DNA of 64,000 nt from Elusimicrobiota bacterium (lineage in GTDB: Bacteria > Elusimicrobiota > Elusimicrobia > JACQPE01), in NCBI GenBank assembly GCA_016205025.1, contig JACQJO010000019.1, forward strand, positions 1 through 64,000, written 5' to 3'. Below, piece by piece: positions 1 to 10,119 of this stretch (positions are counted from its first letter, which is position 1; the number at the start of each line of letters is the position of its first letter). The notes under the pieces are model-generated. The model saw only the letters and a list, made by a program, of their open reading frames with translations. It made no database searches and was not told where the DNA came from. The position numbers were made by a program, and so were the translations under genes.

Positions 1-30
1 GGCACCTGGGGCGCCGGAGGCGCTGCTCCG

Positions 31-112
31 AGGGGCCCCGCGAGCACGCGGGGAGAACCGTCGGGACTGGTTCTCGGGTCTGGGGGCAAGGGTGACTCCC
101 CTGCGCTAAACC
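31..112. repeat. 82-bp interspersed repeat, copy A (partial palindromic element)
   Basis: This stretch is identical, in inverted orientation and without a mismatch, to 39841-39922. It contains two small hairpins (CCCCGCG-type stem and GAGAACC/GGTTCTC stem) and ends in the terminal inverted repeat sequence seen at both ends of the complete copy. Its outer end supplies the last sense codon and the TAG stop (106-108) of the helicase gene. Bases 1-30 do not match the other copy, so this copy is either truncated, a variant, or continues differently past the window edge. Confidence 0.85.
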
Positions 113-1653
113 CCTTCAAATTTAGACAGATCGAATAAAGCGGGCTGATTTTTGGCGGTTTTTCTTTTTTCCGGAGCGCGGCTTTCTTCGATTGTTTTAA
201 GCGCGTTGCCGATGTCTTCAAGAAACGGCGATGGCCGGTTTTCCTGGGTTTTTCCAAATAGGGTTCTTTTTTTGCTCCAAGACAGAAACAACCGGCTTTT
301 GGCGCGCGTGACGCCGACGTAAAAAAGCCGCCTTTCTTCCTGGGGCGGCGATGGCTCGAAGATGGAGCAGGGCAGAAGGCGCTCCTCACAGCCGATGATG
401 AATACGACTGAAAATTCTAAGCCCTTAACCCGGTGAAGGGTCATTAGGGTGATTTTTTCGCCGGCGATACCTTGTTCGTCCTGCTGAAATTTTTCAAGGT
501 CTTGGACGGACGAGTCATCTTCCTCGCCCTTATTCTTTTCTCCGTAGACCTGGCAAGGCAGGCCGGCTCTTTCCAGCGCCTCTTTGATGGGTTTGGCCTG
601 GGCGTTTAAGCGGTACAAAATGGCGATGTCGCCTAAGCCATAGGAGTAACTTTCTTTTTCTTTTTCGGCCCAGCGGCTGTCCACCGTAAAGTAGCTCGAC
701 CCGCCCAGAAGGTTTTCGATCTGGCGCACCGTCATCTCGGCCTCCTGGCGTTCGGTTTGGTAAGCGGTGATTTCAATAGGCAGGCCGGCCTCCAGTTTGG
801 CCGAAAGTTCTCTCGGAAGATCGGATGGATTGCGTTCGATGATCTGCTTGGCCGCCTCCAGAATTGTTCCTTGAGAGCGGTAGTTTTGGCCAAGATTGAT
901 GATCTGGCGCGAGGCCCAATCCTTGGAGAATTCCTGGAAAGGAGAAAACTCGGCGCCTGTAAACCCATAGATCGCCTGATCGGGATCCCCCACGACGCAG
1001 AGGTTGGCCGGATTTATTTTTTTCAGGATTTGGTACTGCGCGAAGCTGGTATCCTGAAATTCATCCACCAGGACGTGCGCGAATTTCTCCCGGTATTTGG
1101 CCGCGATTTGGGGTTTTTCCTCAAACAGACGGTTAAGATGGAGCAAGAGATCGTCAAAATCAAGATAGCGCAGGGCTTTAAGGCGCTCTTGGTATCTTGC
1201 GGCCGGTCCTGTTTGGCCCGGCGCCAGCCGTTGCTTTTGGCGGCTGATTTCTTTAAGCAGGGCATGAGCCTGCCGGCGCTCCGTAATATTGGCCATAAGC
1301 TTTAACTTTTCTTCTTCGCTGATTACGCTAAACTCAACGCCGGCGCCAAAAGGACAGCCCTCCCGCCTTAAAACCCGAAGGGCAAAGCTGTGAAACGTCT
1401 CAACCCACAGGGCGTCCGCGGCACCGCCTAAAAGATCGCGCAGTCTTTGCTTCATTTCTTTGGCCGCGCTTTTGGTGAAGGTGACGGCCAGAATATTTTC
1501 CGGCGGCGCCTTTTTTGTTTCGATAAGGCCAACAATGCGATGAACGATGGTTTTTGTTTTTCCGGTTCCGGGCCCGGCGACGATGGCGATGGCGCCGCCT
1601 GCCGCCAGGACGGCTTTTTGTTGATCGGCGTTGAGGTTACTCGATAGAGCCAT
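106..1653 (-). CDS. UvrD/PcrA-like superfamily 1 DNA helicase (short form)
   Basis: ATP-dependent 3'-5' DNA helicase of the UvrD/Rep family, presumably in DNA repair. All core motifs are visible: Q-motif LNADQQKAV at the N-terminus, Walker A AGPGTGKT (26-33), motif II VDEFQDT (about 194-200), motif III GDPDQAIYGFTGA (about 218-231), motif IV QNYRS, motif V TLHRVKGLE (about 402) and motif VI VGVTRAKSR (about 445). At 515 aa it is shorter than typical UvrD/PcrA (650-720 aa); the region between motifs IV and V is compact and the C-terminal tail is short. It lies 26 bases after the EndoQ-like gene on the same strand, which suggests a shared repair job. The stop codon lies in an interspersed repeat, so the native C-terminus may have been altered. 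Family is certain; the exact subfamily is not. Confidence 0.93.
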   Translation of the reverse strand: MALSSNLNADQQKAVLAAGGAIAIVAGPGTGKTKTIVHRIVGLIETKKAPPENILAVTFTKSAAKEMKQRLRDLLGGAADALWVETFHSFALRVLRREGCPFGAGVEFSVISEEEKLKLMANITERRQAHALLKEISRQKQRLAPGQTGPAARYQERLKALRYLDFDDLLLHLNRLFEEKPQIAAKYREKFAHVLVDEFQDTSFAQYQILKKINPANLCVVGDPDQAIYGFTGAEFSPFQEFSKDWASRQIINLGQNYRSQGTILEAAKQIIERNPSDLPRELSAKLEAGLPIEITAYQTERQEAEMTVRQIENLLGGSSYFTVDSRWAEKEKESYSYGLGDIAILYRLNAQAKPIKEALERAGLPCQVYGEKNKGEEDDSSVQDLEKFQQDEQGIAGEKITLMTLHRVKGLEFSVVFIIGCEERLLPCSIFEPSPPQEERRLFYVGVTRAKSRLFLSWSKKRTLFGKTQENRPSPFLEDIGNALKTIEESRAPEKRKTAKNQPALFDLSKFEGV

Positions 1654-1679
1654 GGGAATCTAAAATCTGCAATCTAAAA

Positions 1680-2963
1680 TTAGAAGAGAGCCAATTCCCC
1701 GGAAGGCCTAAAATCTTTTTCTTCTAAAAAGGAAATTTTTCCGTATTCTCCGTCGTAGCCGGCAAGGACCTTGGCTTTGGCTTGGCGCATCCGGTTGATG
1801 GCTAGGGCCAACAGCGGAAATCCTTTGTTTTGCAGTTGTTCCGTTGGAACTTCCCGCAAGATGGAGAATTCCGGCCCAAAAAGACCGAGCAGTTTCCAAT
1901 AGGCTTCATCCACCCTTTTACTGGAAGGGCCGACGCGCAGGGTTTCCCCGATGATTTCTTTTAAAGGAACAATATTTTCAAAATCAGGGGTATTGACGGG
2001 TTTTTGACCTGTTTTTCGATCCGCCAGTTTGGCCACGCGGTGCAGAACGCCCACGGTTACCGGTTTTTGGCACACCGGGCAGAGGCCGCCCAGTTTCAAG
2101 GTTTCTTCCGGCTCCAGCCGCGTTTTGCAGTTTCGGTGGCCGTCGACATGGTATTTTCCTTCTTCCGGAAAGAATTCCAGGGTTTTTAAGAGCTTGGCGC
2201 CATTTTTTTTCTTCAGGGCGTCAAAGACGCCTTGATAGGAAAGAGGAGCCTCCAGGAGGTTGCCCTCGCGCCCCAATTTTTCGGGGGAATGAGCGTCGGA
2301 ATTAGAAATAAGCGTGATGTTATCCAAGGCGGATAAACGCCAGTTCATGGGCGGGTCCGATGACAGCCCGGTTTCAATGGCAAAGATATGAGGCGTTAAA
2401 TCGTCGAAACATTCTTCTAATGAATCAAAGCCGGATTCGGATCCGAAAACAGCGAAATGCGGGGTCCAGGCGTGAGCGGGTATCAGGTAGTTTTCCGGGG
2501 AGATATCGAGCAAGATAGCCAGCAGGTCTTTGGAGTCCAGGCCCAGGATCGGACGCCCATCGGAGCGGATGTTGCCGATTTTTTCCAGCCTGGCGTTGAT
2601 TTTTTTGGCTGTTTCGAAAGAGGGGGTGAAGACGAGGTTGTGAATTTTGCGCACCCTGCCATTTTTTTTGTAAATCGAGCTGATCTCGACTCCCAGAAGA
2701 AACCGGATCGGTCCTCCGCAGGAGGGGGGAATTCCGGGGTCTATTTGTTGGGCCAGCTCTTTCTTGAGCGTGAAGAGCCCCGGTTCGGCCGGTTCCAGTT
2801 TTTCTTGAAGCTCTTTGTTCCAGGCCGGATGCGTGAAATCCCCGGTAGTCAGCGCCGTGATGCCCTTTAACTGGCACCATTTATAGAGCGATTCGGGTTT
2901 TAAATCTTTACTGCAGGCCCGGGAGAGATGGGAGTGAATATGTAAATCCGCGATGAATTTCAT
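1680..2963 (-). CDS. EndoQ-type PHP-domain endonuclease (deaminated-base repair)
   Basis: A 427-aa PHP-domain protein beginning MKFIADLHIHSH, whose HIH metal-binding motif is at residues 8-10. A zinc-ribbon-like segment follows near residue 285 (Cys in HRNCKTR, then CPVC), ahead of a C-terminal helical part. This combination and length match the EndoQ family (once annotated as a probable helicase-related PHP protein), which nicks DNA 5' of uracil, hypoxanthine, xanthine and AP sites. The neighbouring UvrD-like helicase 26 bases downstream supports a repair role, perhaps unwinding from the nick; that coupling is inference. Upstream, msrB ends 28 bases away on the same strand. The ATG at 2963 is the only sensible start because the PHP motif follows at once. 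Confidence 0.85.
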   Translation of the reverse strand: MKFIADLHIHSHLSRACSKDLKPESLYKWCQLKGITALTTGDFTHPAWNKELQEKLEPAEPGLFTLKKELAQQIDPGIPPSCGGPIRFLLGVEISSIYKKNGRVRKIHNLVFTPSFETAKKINARLEKIGNIRSDGRPILGLDSKDLLAILLDISPENYLIPAHAWTPHFAVFGSESGFDSLEECFDDLTPHIFAIETGLSSDPPMNWRLSALDNITLISNSDAHSPEKLGREGNLLEAPLSYQGVFDALKKKNGAKLLKTLEFFPEEGKYHVDGHRNCKTRLEPEETLKLGGLCPVCQKPVTVGVLHRVAKLADRKTGQKPVNTPDFENIVPLKEIIGETLRVGPSSKRVDEAYWKLLGLFGPEFSILREVPTEQLQNKGFPLLALAINRMRQAKAKVLAGYDGEYGKISFLEEKDFRPSGELALF

Positions 2964-2991
2964 GATGAATATTCATTATGGCAGATTGAGC

Positions 2992-3483
<492 letters not shown>

Positions 3484-3491
3484 AGGTTCGG

Positions 3492-4814
3492 TCAGAACCC
3501 GGCGGCGGTGACTGTCTTCGGTTTTGCGCCCAATCTTCCGGGGCCGGTCAGGGCGGCGGATGGGTTATTTAGGACCTTGTAGGGGTCATCCGCCACCGCG
3601 ATCAGGTAAAGAGAGGGTTGAAGATTGGCCTGGAATGTTGAGGCGATGACACCGGGTCCGGGATAAAATCCTCCATCAAACATGCTTTTCGGGGTCAGCT
3701 CAAAAGTGAAAGCGAAGATTCCGCGCTCGCCGTAAGCCCAGTCGGTCGTGTCGCCCGAGGCGATGTAGAGTTCGCTTGATTGCTCGGGCGTGTAGCCGTT
3801 CCAGGCGGCCATGGTTTTAGCCATTTTTTCAAACACCGCCAGGTCGCGGGCGTTTTCAATGGGTTCGTAGCGGTGTCCCCAGGGATAAAGGATCAGTTCA
3901 CTGAAGGTGTGGAAGGTAATCAGAGTGCGAATTTTGGATTTTTTTCCATTCTCAATTTTGGGCTGGCGCTCGATGAAATTTTTGATGGCTTGGGTTTCGG
4001 GCTCCGAAAAAGGCGCGGGTCCCATGTAAACGTCGCTGGAAGGATTGTCGGACGAGCCCCCGTGGTTCCATTTAAATCCGTAGTTCCGGTTTAAATCAAC
4101 GCCAAAGACGCCGCGGCCGTTGTCGCGGCGATTTTTGCGCCACATCTGGTAGCTGCCGCCGGCGATATCGTGTTCGGCGCCGTCGGGATTAACCATGGGG
4201 ATAATATAGATGTCGCGATTTTCAAAAATGGATTGGAAGCTCGGGTTATTGTAGTTTTGGGCCAGATATTGAGCCAATAAAAGAGGGATCTCGGCGCTTA
4301 AATGTTCCCGGGCGTGGTGCGTGCCGGTGAAAACAACGCCGGGCTTTTGATCAACAGCCTCTCCCTTGGCGCTATTATTGAAGCGCAGGGCATAAATCGG
4401 CCGCCCTTCAACGGAGGCGCCGATGGAAAATAGCGAAATAAATTGAGGGTATTGTTGCGCCAGAGCTTTTAGTTCCAGTTCCATTTCGGAGAAGTTGTGA
4501 TAAACACCGTCCTCTGGCGGAAAATCCTGCAAGAACAGATCAAGAGGCGTGGCTTGAAGCAGGGGAAGTTTCCGGCGTTTAATTTCGGCGAGCGTTTTTG
4601 GGTCACAGGTTCCGGACACGAATCCGGGGTCGGTCTGTTCGATGGCCACGCCCATGTTCGCGATGGCGGTGCGTTCCTGGCGCGTGCCGGCCGCCAGTTT
4701 CACCCAGTAGCGGTCATTGCCATTGGGTTCTTTGGAGTTTAAGGGAAGCGCCAGCAAAAGGCCGGCCGCAAAAACTAATAATTTTTCTAAATGCAGCCGC
4801 AGATTGATCATCAC
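3492..4814 (-). CDS. secreted M14 zinc carboxypeptidase
   Basis: Exported zinc metallocarboxypeptidase, 440 aa. A hydrophobic signal peptide (about residues 8-26) is followed by a propeptide-like region, then the M14 fold. The HxxE zinc motif is in [11 protein letters not shown] (about 160-170), substrate-binding residues in [11 protein letters not shown], the third zinc His in [15 protein letters not shown], and the catalytic Glu in FAFTFELTP near the C-terminus. These point to the carboxypeptidase A/T-like subgroup that trims C-terminal residues from peptides. ATG at 4814 and the next ATG (4811) are equally plausible. It is the first gene of the minus-strand run ending at 106 and is divergent from mmsA (46 bases apart). 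Confidence 0.93.
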   Translation of the reverse strand: MMINLRLHLEKLLVFAAGLLLALPLNSKEPNGNDRYWVKLAAGTRQERTAIANMGVAIEQTDPGFVSGTCDPKTLAEIKRRKLPLLQATPLDLFLQDFPPEDGVYHNFSEMELELKALAQQYPQFISLFSIGASVEGRPIYALRFNNSAKGEAVDQKPGVVFTGTHHAREHLSAEIPLLLAQYLAQNYNNPSFQSIFENRDIYIIPMVNPDGAEHDIAGGSYQMWRKNRRDNGRGVFGVDLNRNYGFKWNHGGSSDNPSSDVYMGPAPFSEPETQAIKNFIERQPKIENGKKSKIRTLITFHTFSELILYPWGHRYEPIENARDLAVFEKMAKTMAAWNGYTPEQSSELYIASGDTTDWAYGERGIFAFTFELTPKSMFDGGFYPGPGVIASTFQANLQPSLYLIAVADDPYKVLNNPSAALTGPGRLGAKPKTVTAAGF

Positions 4815-4860
4815 GCCAAATTAGATAAAAATTTGGGCAAATTTGATAGAACGATGAGCA

Positions 4861-6336
4861 ATGCCTGTTGACCAGATTCCTAATTTCATCAACGGCGAGT
4901 GGAAAAATTCGGCGGCCGCCGAATTTCTGGATATCCGCAACCCCGCCACGGCAGAAACAATTGCCCGCATGCCGTTGTCGTTAACGGCGGAAACCGGCCA
5001 AGTGGTGGCCGCCGCCGACCGGGCTTACCAGGAGTGGCGTTTGGTGCCGGTAACCGAGCGCATCCAATATCTTTTCCGGCTTAAGCACCTTCTGGAAGCT
5101 GACCTTGAGGATTTGGCCAGAACGATCACGCTTGAGTGCGGCAAAACATTGGATGAGTCCAGAGGCGAGCTGCGCCGCGGCATTGAAAACGTGGAGACGG
5201 CTTGCGGCATCCCGGCTTTAATGCAGGGCCAGATTTCCCAAGACATCGCCCGTGGCATCGATGAGATGATGATCAGGCAGCCCCTGGGCGTGGTGTGCGC
5301 CATCACGCCGTTTAATTTTCCGGCCATGATCCCGCTTTGGTTTTTGCCTTACGCCATCGCCTGCGGCAATACATTTATCCTAAAGCCAAGCGATCGCACG
5401 CCGTTGACGATGCGCAAGATTTTTGGGTTGCTGGAGAAAACCGGAATACCCAAGGGGGTGGCGAGCCTCATTAACGGCGGCCGCCAGGTCGTGGAAGCTT
5501 TGGTGGATCATCCCAAGATCAGCGCGGTCAGCCTGGTGGGCTCCACCGCGGTGGCTAAGGCGGTGTATGCCAGAGCCGCGGCCAATGGCAAGCGGGCGCA
5601 GTGCCAAGGCGGCGCTAAAAATCCGATCGTAGTCTTGCCGGACGCGGATATGGAGATGGTGGCTAAAATCGCGGCGGACTCCTCTTTTGGCTGCGCGGGG
5701 CAGCGATGCTTGGCCGCTTCTTTGGCCGTGACCGTGGGGGAGGCCAAAAAAACTTTTACCCGCGCCTTCGTTGATATGGCTAAAAGCCGCAAGGTGGGAT
5801 ACGGCCTGGATCAAGGCGTTGAAATGGGGCCGGTGATCACGGCTGAAAGCAGAAGCAGGGTTGCGAGTTTGATCGAGCGCGGCGCCAAAGACGGGGGCAA
5901 ATTGATGCTGGATGGCCGCGGCGTTAAGGTTAAGGGTTATGAGAAGGGTTATTTCTTGGGTCCCACCATCTTGCAAGACCTGCCGCCGGAAAGCGAAGCG
6001 GCTCAAACCGAAATTTTTGGACCCGTGGTGGCCGTGATCTCGGTACCCAAGATTGAGGAGGCCATTGCGCTTATTAATCGCGGGCGTTACGGCAATATGG
6101 CCTGTCTTTTTACAACGAACGGTTCCGCGGCCAGAAAATTCCGTTCGGAAGTTGAAACGGGCAATGTCGGCATTAATCTTGGGGTGGCCGCGCCCATCGC
6201 TTTTTTCCCTTTTTCAGGATGGAAGGAAAGCTTCTTCGGCGATCTTCACGCCCAGGGCCGCCACGCGGTGGAGTTTTACACGCAGACAAAAGTGGTCATC
6301 GAGCGTTGGCCCAAAGAGTGGACGCGAAAGTTTTAG
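4861..6336 (+). CDS. mmsA: methylmalonate/malonate-semialdehyde dehydrogenase (CoA-acylating)
   Basis: Oxidises malonate semialdehyde (inositol pathway) or methylmalonate semialdehyde (valine pathway) to acetyl- or propionyl-CoA using NAD and CoA. The 491-aa sequence has the MMSDH-specific signatures [19 protein letters not shown], the NAD-site [11 protein letters not shown], and the catalytic Cys in [10 protein letters not shown] (about residue 283). The reading frame ends in a 4-base convergent overlap with the next gene. Since iolB, iolD, iolC and iolE lie just downstream on the other strand, an iolA role is most likely. It starts at ATG 4861. Confidence 0.94.
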   Translation: MPVDQIPNFINGEWKNSAAAEFLDIRNPATAETIARMPLSLTAETGQVVAAADRAYQEWRLVPVTERIQYLFRLKHLLEADLEDLARTITLECGKTLDESRGELRRGIENVETACGIPALMQGQISQDIARGIDEMMIRQPLGVVCAITPFNFPAMIPLWFLPYAIACGNTFILKPSDRTPLTMRKIFGLLEKTGIPKGVASLINGGRQVVEALVDHPKISAVSLVGSTAVAKAVYARAAANGKRAQCQGGAKNPIVVLPDADMEMVAKIAADSSFGCAGQRCLAASLAVTVGEAKKTFTRAFVDMAKSRKVGYGLDQGVEMGPVITAESRSRVASLIERGAKDGGKLMLDGRGVKVKGYEKGYFLGPTILQDLPPESEAAQTEIFGPVVAVISVPKIEEAIALINRGRYGNMACLFTTNGSAARKFRSEVETGNVGINLGVAAPIAFFPFSGWKESFFGDLHAQGRHAVEFYTQTKVVIERWPKEWTRKF

Positions 6337-7103
6337 GGTTTGGACTCCCCGGCGTAGAGCTCGAAGGTTCCGGAAGTGTGCTCAATTAATTTTTTATAGG
6401 GGGCGCAGCAGGTCACCACGTGGTGGCAGATCAAGTATTCGTTGTTTTGAGTTAGCCGGCAGCTAAAAACCCGGCCGCCGGCGTCGCCCACGAATTTTCT
6501 GGTAAAGGGAGTCTTGGTTTCAAAACGGATCGTCGCTTCTTCCGAAGAAGCGGCCAGCACCGGGTTATATGTTTCTTCCAAAACATCGGCGTAGAGCCTT
6601 TCCTTTTGGTATCTGTCGCTGAATATAAAAGAGATTTGGTAGCGGTCTTTTTTTGGCTCAATGCCGTCGGTATTGATGAAGCCCGCCTGGTTGACCTCGC
6701 CTTCCCCGCGGGTTACCCGGCCCACTCTTTTCCATGAGGTCGAACCCAATTCGCGAAGATCGGGCGGCTGGTGTCCTTTTGAAAACAGCTCCAGGGCCTC
6801 TTTGTAGGTCCAGGGGTATTTTTTGGCAACTGCGGCGCCGGTTTTTTTGATCTCCGACCCGCAATGAGATGGCGCGTTCATAATAGCCGGTCGCATGGTT
6901 TGAATGGCCACGGGAGCTTTAAGGTTGGCTCCGGCTAAGCCCGCGGTCACGCCAAGTGAGGGTTGGCCGGCGGCCATAGGACAATCTTCTTGTTGATCGT
7001 TTGAATTTTGGCACCACCCGGCAGGCGGGGTGGTTGCGAGAATCAGGATTAGCGCCACCCCTATGAAGAGCCGCCTCGCGTTTTCGTTCTTTTTGCCCTT
7101 CAC
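6333..7103 (-). CDS. exported protein of unknown function
   Basis: I do not recognise the family. The start is set at GTG 7103 because an AGAGGAGG Shine-Dalgarno lies 6-7 bases upstream; the frame is open 22 codons further but without such a signal. The 256-aa product has a basic N-terminus, a hydrophobic stretch (about 14-31) ending in a likely signal-peptidase site before GWCQNS, then a soluble region rich in beta-prone and charged segments. The C-terminal part holds clustered cysteines (Cys-Arg-Leu, [14 protein letters not shown]), suggesting a metal site or disulfides. It overlaps mmsA tail to tail by 4 bases and follows iolE by 100 bases. Confidence 0.75.
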   Translation of the reverse strand: MKGKKNENARRLFIGVALILILATTPPAGWCQNSNDQQEDCPMAAGQPSLGVTAGLAGANLKAPVAIQTMRPAIMNAPSHCGSEIKKTGAAVAKKYPWTYKEALELFSKGHQPPDLRELGSTSWKRVGRVTRGEGEVNQAGFINTDGIEPKKDRYQISFIFSDRYQKERLYADVLEETYNPVLAASSEEATIRFETKTPFTRKFVGDAGGRVFSCRLTQNNEYLICHHVVTCCAPYKKLIEHTSGTFELYAGESKP

Positions 7104-7203
7104 GGTTTTGCCTCCTCTGGCATTCTCCTCATGTGCCAGAGCAGGCAGGTGTTTTACTTCACCATGCAAGCATAGACCGGCCGGCCTATTTTCGCAAGGG
7201 GGG

Positions 7204-8109
7204 TTAAATGCCTATTTTGTGGAGGTAAGCTCGATTACGCGAGGCGCTTTCCCCGGGGTTGCCCAGGCCCGGAAAAACGTCTTGCTCAACCACGATCCAG
7301 CCGGGGTAGCTAAGGTGTTGAAGTCCTTGGATAATTTCTCGGAAAGGGACGGTTCCTTGGCCGAGTTCGCAGAAAAGACCGTTTTTAATGGTTTGGAAAT
7401 AGTCCCAATGTCCGGCCCGCGCTTGTTCGGCGACTTTGGGATCGCAGTCTTTGAAATGGACATGCCGGATGCGTTGGCCGTATTTTTTGAGGGCGGCCGA
7501 AGGGTCGCCGCCGCCGTAAGTCCAGTGGCCGGTGTCAAGGCACAACCCCACCAGGCCGGGATCGGTTGAGTCCAGGAGCATTTGGGTTTCAGCCGGCGTT
7601 TCCACAAAACCTCCGCAGTGGTGATGAAAAACGGTTTTAAGGCCGGTTTCTTTTAAGACGGCGCGCGCTGTTTTTTCGACCCCGGCGGCGAAGATTTCCC
7701 ATTGCTTTTTGTTTAGGCCCTGTTCGGGCGCAATGCGCCCGGCCATTGTTGTCCGGGTTGGGTTTTTTCCGTTGTCATCCGCCAAAACAATGACCGAAGA
7801 AGCATTGGCCGCGCTTAAAAGCCGCGCGGTTTTTAAAGCATTGGTCAGCCCGGCTTCATGAGCGCCGGGCTCGGCGAAAGCAACGGGAACAAAGGCGGCC
7901 ATGATTTCCAGATTTCTGGCGTTAAGTTCGCGGGAAAGCTTGGCGGGATCGGTGGGAAGAAATCCCCAATCGCCCAGTTCGGTTCCGGCGTAGCCGGCTT
8001 CGGACATTTCATCTAAAACCTGGGCATACGGAGGATTTTTACCTTCAAGATCAAATTCTAAAACGCCCCAAGAGCAGGGGGCCGCCGCTATTTTGATGGC
8101 CGGAATCAT
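7204..8109 (-). CDS. iolE: inosose dehydratase-like sugar isomerase
   Basis: A 301-aa TIM-barrel protein of the AP-endonuclease-2/xylose-isomerase-like family. In the iol pathway IolE dehydrates scyllo-inosose to 3D-(3,5/4)-trihydroxycyclohexane-1,2-dione. IolE-like features are the N-terminal APCSWGVLEF, TELGDWGFLP, metal-ligand segments HHHCGGFVE, LCLDTGHWTYGG and HVHFKDCD, and the C-terminal GWIVVEQD. The start ATG overlaps the iolC stop as ATGA, so translation is probably coupled. Context (iolB, iolD, iolC) supports the assignment over other sugar epimerases of this family. Confidence 0.9.
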   Translation of the reverse strand: MIPAIKIAAAPCSWGVLEFDLEGKNPPYAQVLDEMSEAGYAGTELGDWGFLPTDPAKLSRELNARNLEIMAAFVPVAFAEPGAHEAGLTNALKTARLLSAANASSVIVLADDNGKNPTRTTMAGRIAPEQGLNKKQWEIFAAGVEKTARAVLKETGLKTVFHHHCGGFVETPAETQMLLDSTDPGLVGLCLDTGHWTYGGGDPSAALKKYGQRIRHVHFKDCDPKVAEQARAGHWDYFQTIKNGLFCELGQGTVPFREIIQGLQHLSYPGWIVVEQDVFPGLGNPGESASRNRAYLHKIGI

Positions 8110-9104
8110 CGGCCAACCGGCGTCTCTTTTTGTTTTTGAATGAATTCCTGCGCTTCTTCTAATGTCGGCATATCCGGGGCGCAGCCGTGTTTGGTGACCA
8201 GGATGGCGCCGCAGGCATTGGCGAGTTCTAGGGATTTTCCCCAGTTCCAGTCGGAAAGGCGGCCGTAAAGAAGACCGGCCATGAAAGCGTCTCCGGCGCC
8301 CAAGACGTTCAAGACTTCAACGGGGAAGGGGGGAACTGGCAAGGCAGGCGCGTTCGGTTCGGTATAAGCCGTTGCCCCGCGGCTGCCGTGCTTGATGACC
8401 AAGGCGGCCGGGGTCAGAGCTTTAATTTTACTCACGGCATCTTCGTTTGAGCTTGATTGGGCGGCGGTTTTAAATTCTTCCTCGGTGCCCACGATCAGAT
8501 CAACCAGGGGTAAAACTTTGTTTTGAATAATGCCGGCGTAGGACTCGTCATGCGGCGGGGGCCAGAGGTTTCTGCGGAAATCAAGGTCCAGGGCGGTTAG
8601 GATAGCGTTCTTGCGGGCAAGCCCCAAGGCTTTAAGAGTCGCGCTGCGGGACGGCTCGCGCGAAAACCCTGTGCCGGAAACCAACAGCGCGCGGGAGCGC
8701 CGGATAAAATTTTCCTCGATGTCTTCCGGAGCGATATTGATGTCCGCGCAGTTTTCGCGGTAAAAGAGAAGCTCGAATTTCTCCGGCGGAGAAATCCCCA
8801 AGAACACCAGGCCGCAGGGATGTCCCGGATCCGTCTTGACGCCGGCCGTGTCCACGTTTTCTTGGCGCAAGAAGTTAAGAAGAAATTCGCCCATCGGGTC
8901 GGCTCCCACCCGGCTGATTAAGGCCGTTTTAAGCCCCAGCCTGGAAGCCCCGACCGCGGTGTTGGAGGGGGAACCGCCGAGATATTTTGAGAATGAAGAA
9001 ACGTTTTTGAGCGGCGTGCCGATCTGCTGGGCGTAAAGGTCAACGCCCAGCCGGCCCATCGAGATCAAATCAAAATCATTCCTCGTCATCCGTTTCGGCT
9101 TCAT
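8106..9104 (-). CDS. iolC: 5-dehydro-2-deoxygluconokinase
   Basis: PfkB-family sugar kinase, 332 aa, phosphorylating 2-deoxy-5-keto-gluconate in inositol catabolism. Visible features are the N-terminal GRLGVDLYAQQIGTPL, the substrate-binding YLGGSPSNTAVG, and the PfkB signature near the C-terminus, NVLGAGDAFMAGLLYG, with its catalytic Asp. The GRLGVDLY start and SPSNTA are typical of IolC. The start at 9104 overlaps the end of the lytic transglycosylase gene by 29 bases; an internal ATG at 9089 is an alternative. The stop overlaps the iolE start. Confidence 0.92.
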   Translation of the reverse strand: MKPKRMTRNDFDLISMGRLGVDLYAQQIGTPLKNVSSFSKYLGGSPSNTAVGASRLGLKTALISRVGADPMGEFLLNFLRQENVDTAGVKTDPGHPCGLVFLGISPPEKFELLFYRENCADINIAPEDIEENFIRRSRALLVSGTGFSREPSRSATLKALGLARKNAILTALDLDFRRNLWPPPHDESYAGIIQNKVLPLVDLIVGTEEEFKTAAQSSSNEDAVSKIKALTPAALVIKHGSRGATAYTEPNAPALPVPPFPVEVLNVLGAGDAFMAGLLYGRLSDWNWGKSLELANACGAILVTKHGCAPDMPTLEEAQEFIQKQKETPVGR

Positions 9105-10119
9105 CCGCTATTTTCGTTTCGACCCACGGCCAAGATTTTAGGTCTTCCAGGGAAGTCCTTGTTTTGGCCCGAGCTTTCTTTTTTTGAGATGGCACCAGAG
9201 GATCGGGCAGGCCCAATTTTTTTCTGATTTCCTCTCTTAAATCCAGGATGGAGCGGACATAGGCATCGGAATGGTTGTAAGCATAGAGAGCCTTCCAATT
9301 TTTGGAACCCTTGGAGAAATCCAGGCTGTTTTTGTCGTAGCCATGCGCTACGAGGTAATTAGAGACGCTGGCCAAGGTATCGGGCCAGGAGTAGGGGTCT
9401 TTTAGCCCGTCGGCGTCGCGGTCAACGGCGAAGCGATTGAAGCTGGAAGGCAGAAATTGTCCGTAGCCGAAAGCTCCGGCGTAGGAGCCTTGGATTTCGT
9501 TGGCCGGAGCCTGGTAGCCGTATTTCCACTTGAGCGCCAGATCGTTGGCGTAGCAGTAAATAAGGAGAGCGGCCAGCTCGCGCGAAGCCCATTGGGAACG
9601 TTTGGGGATCGCCTTGGCGGCCGTGTAGAGCGCGTCAAAGACACCGAACTCGCCGTGAAAATCGCCATAAAATGTTTCGATGCCGACCAAGGACGTCAAG
9701 ATCAGGGGATCTAAACCGTAATCCGCGCGTAAGTCCTCAAGGAGTTTTTCGTTGGCCAGATAGAACTGCGCGCCGGCCTCCACGAATTTTCGCGGCAGCT
9801 GGCCCTTCTTTTTTATTTTGCCGGGTTTTCTGAACCGGTCAAGGATTTTTTTGTTGACCCGGCCGCCCTGAAGTTCGAATGCCGCTTTAATGAAATCTTC
9901 GGGAACGCCGGAATCTTTGAGGTAATTTTTGACATAAAGAAAAATTTTATCTTCTTGTTTTGACTTGGGCCTGGAACGCATGGCGAAAACCGGCCGTCCT
10001 TGGTTGAAAAAAGCGCCGGTGTTCCAGGCTTCGGCCGCCGTTATGTTTTGGCCCGCGACCGGTTGCCGGCCCAGAGCGCAAGCCAGGCATGACAGGATCA
10101 GTGCGCGGATTTTTTTCAT
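9076..10119 (-). CDS. MltB-like lytic murein transglycosylase
   Basis: Cleaves the glycan strand of peptidoglycan with formation of anhydromuropeptides. The 347-aa protein has a signal peptide, then the SLT_2/MltB domain with catalytic Glu in LVGIETFYG, followed by AFGYGQFLPSSF and DADGLKDPYSWPDTLASV. No lipobox Cys is evident at the expected place, so it may be soluble in the periplasm. ATG 10119 is chosen because it overlaps the iolD stop as TGATG and begins a signal peptide; the frame is open another 32 codons upstream but without a signal-like start. Its position inside an inositol operon, overlapping genes on both sides, is odd. Confidence 0.9.
   Translation of the reverse strand: MKKIRALILSCLACALGRQPVAGQNITAAEAWNTGAFFNQGRPVFAMRSRPKSKQEDKIFLYVKNYLKDSGVPEDFIKAAFELQGGRVNKKILDRFRKPGKIKKKGQLPRKFVEAGAQFYLANEKLLEDLRADYGLDPLILTSLVGIETFYGDFHGEFGVFDALYTAAKAIPKRSQWASRELAALLIYCYANDLALKWKYGYQAPANEIQGSYAGAFGYGQFLPSSFNRFAVDRDADGLKDPYSWPDTLASVSNYLVAHGYDKNSLDFSKGSKNWKALYAYNHSDAYVRSILDLREEIRKKLGLPDPLVPSQKKKARAKTRTSLEDLKSWPWVETKIADEAETDDEE

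Noticed and set aside
5380-6006. 208-codon open frame opposite mmsA
   Set aside because: It lies wholly within mmsA on the other strand, has no ribosome site, and its translation looks like a shadow of a GC-rich gene. The same holds for long antisense frames at 16039-16614, 35896-36510, 45237-45818, 53496-54098 and 57110-57688.
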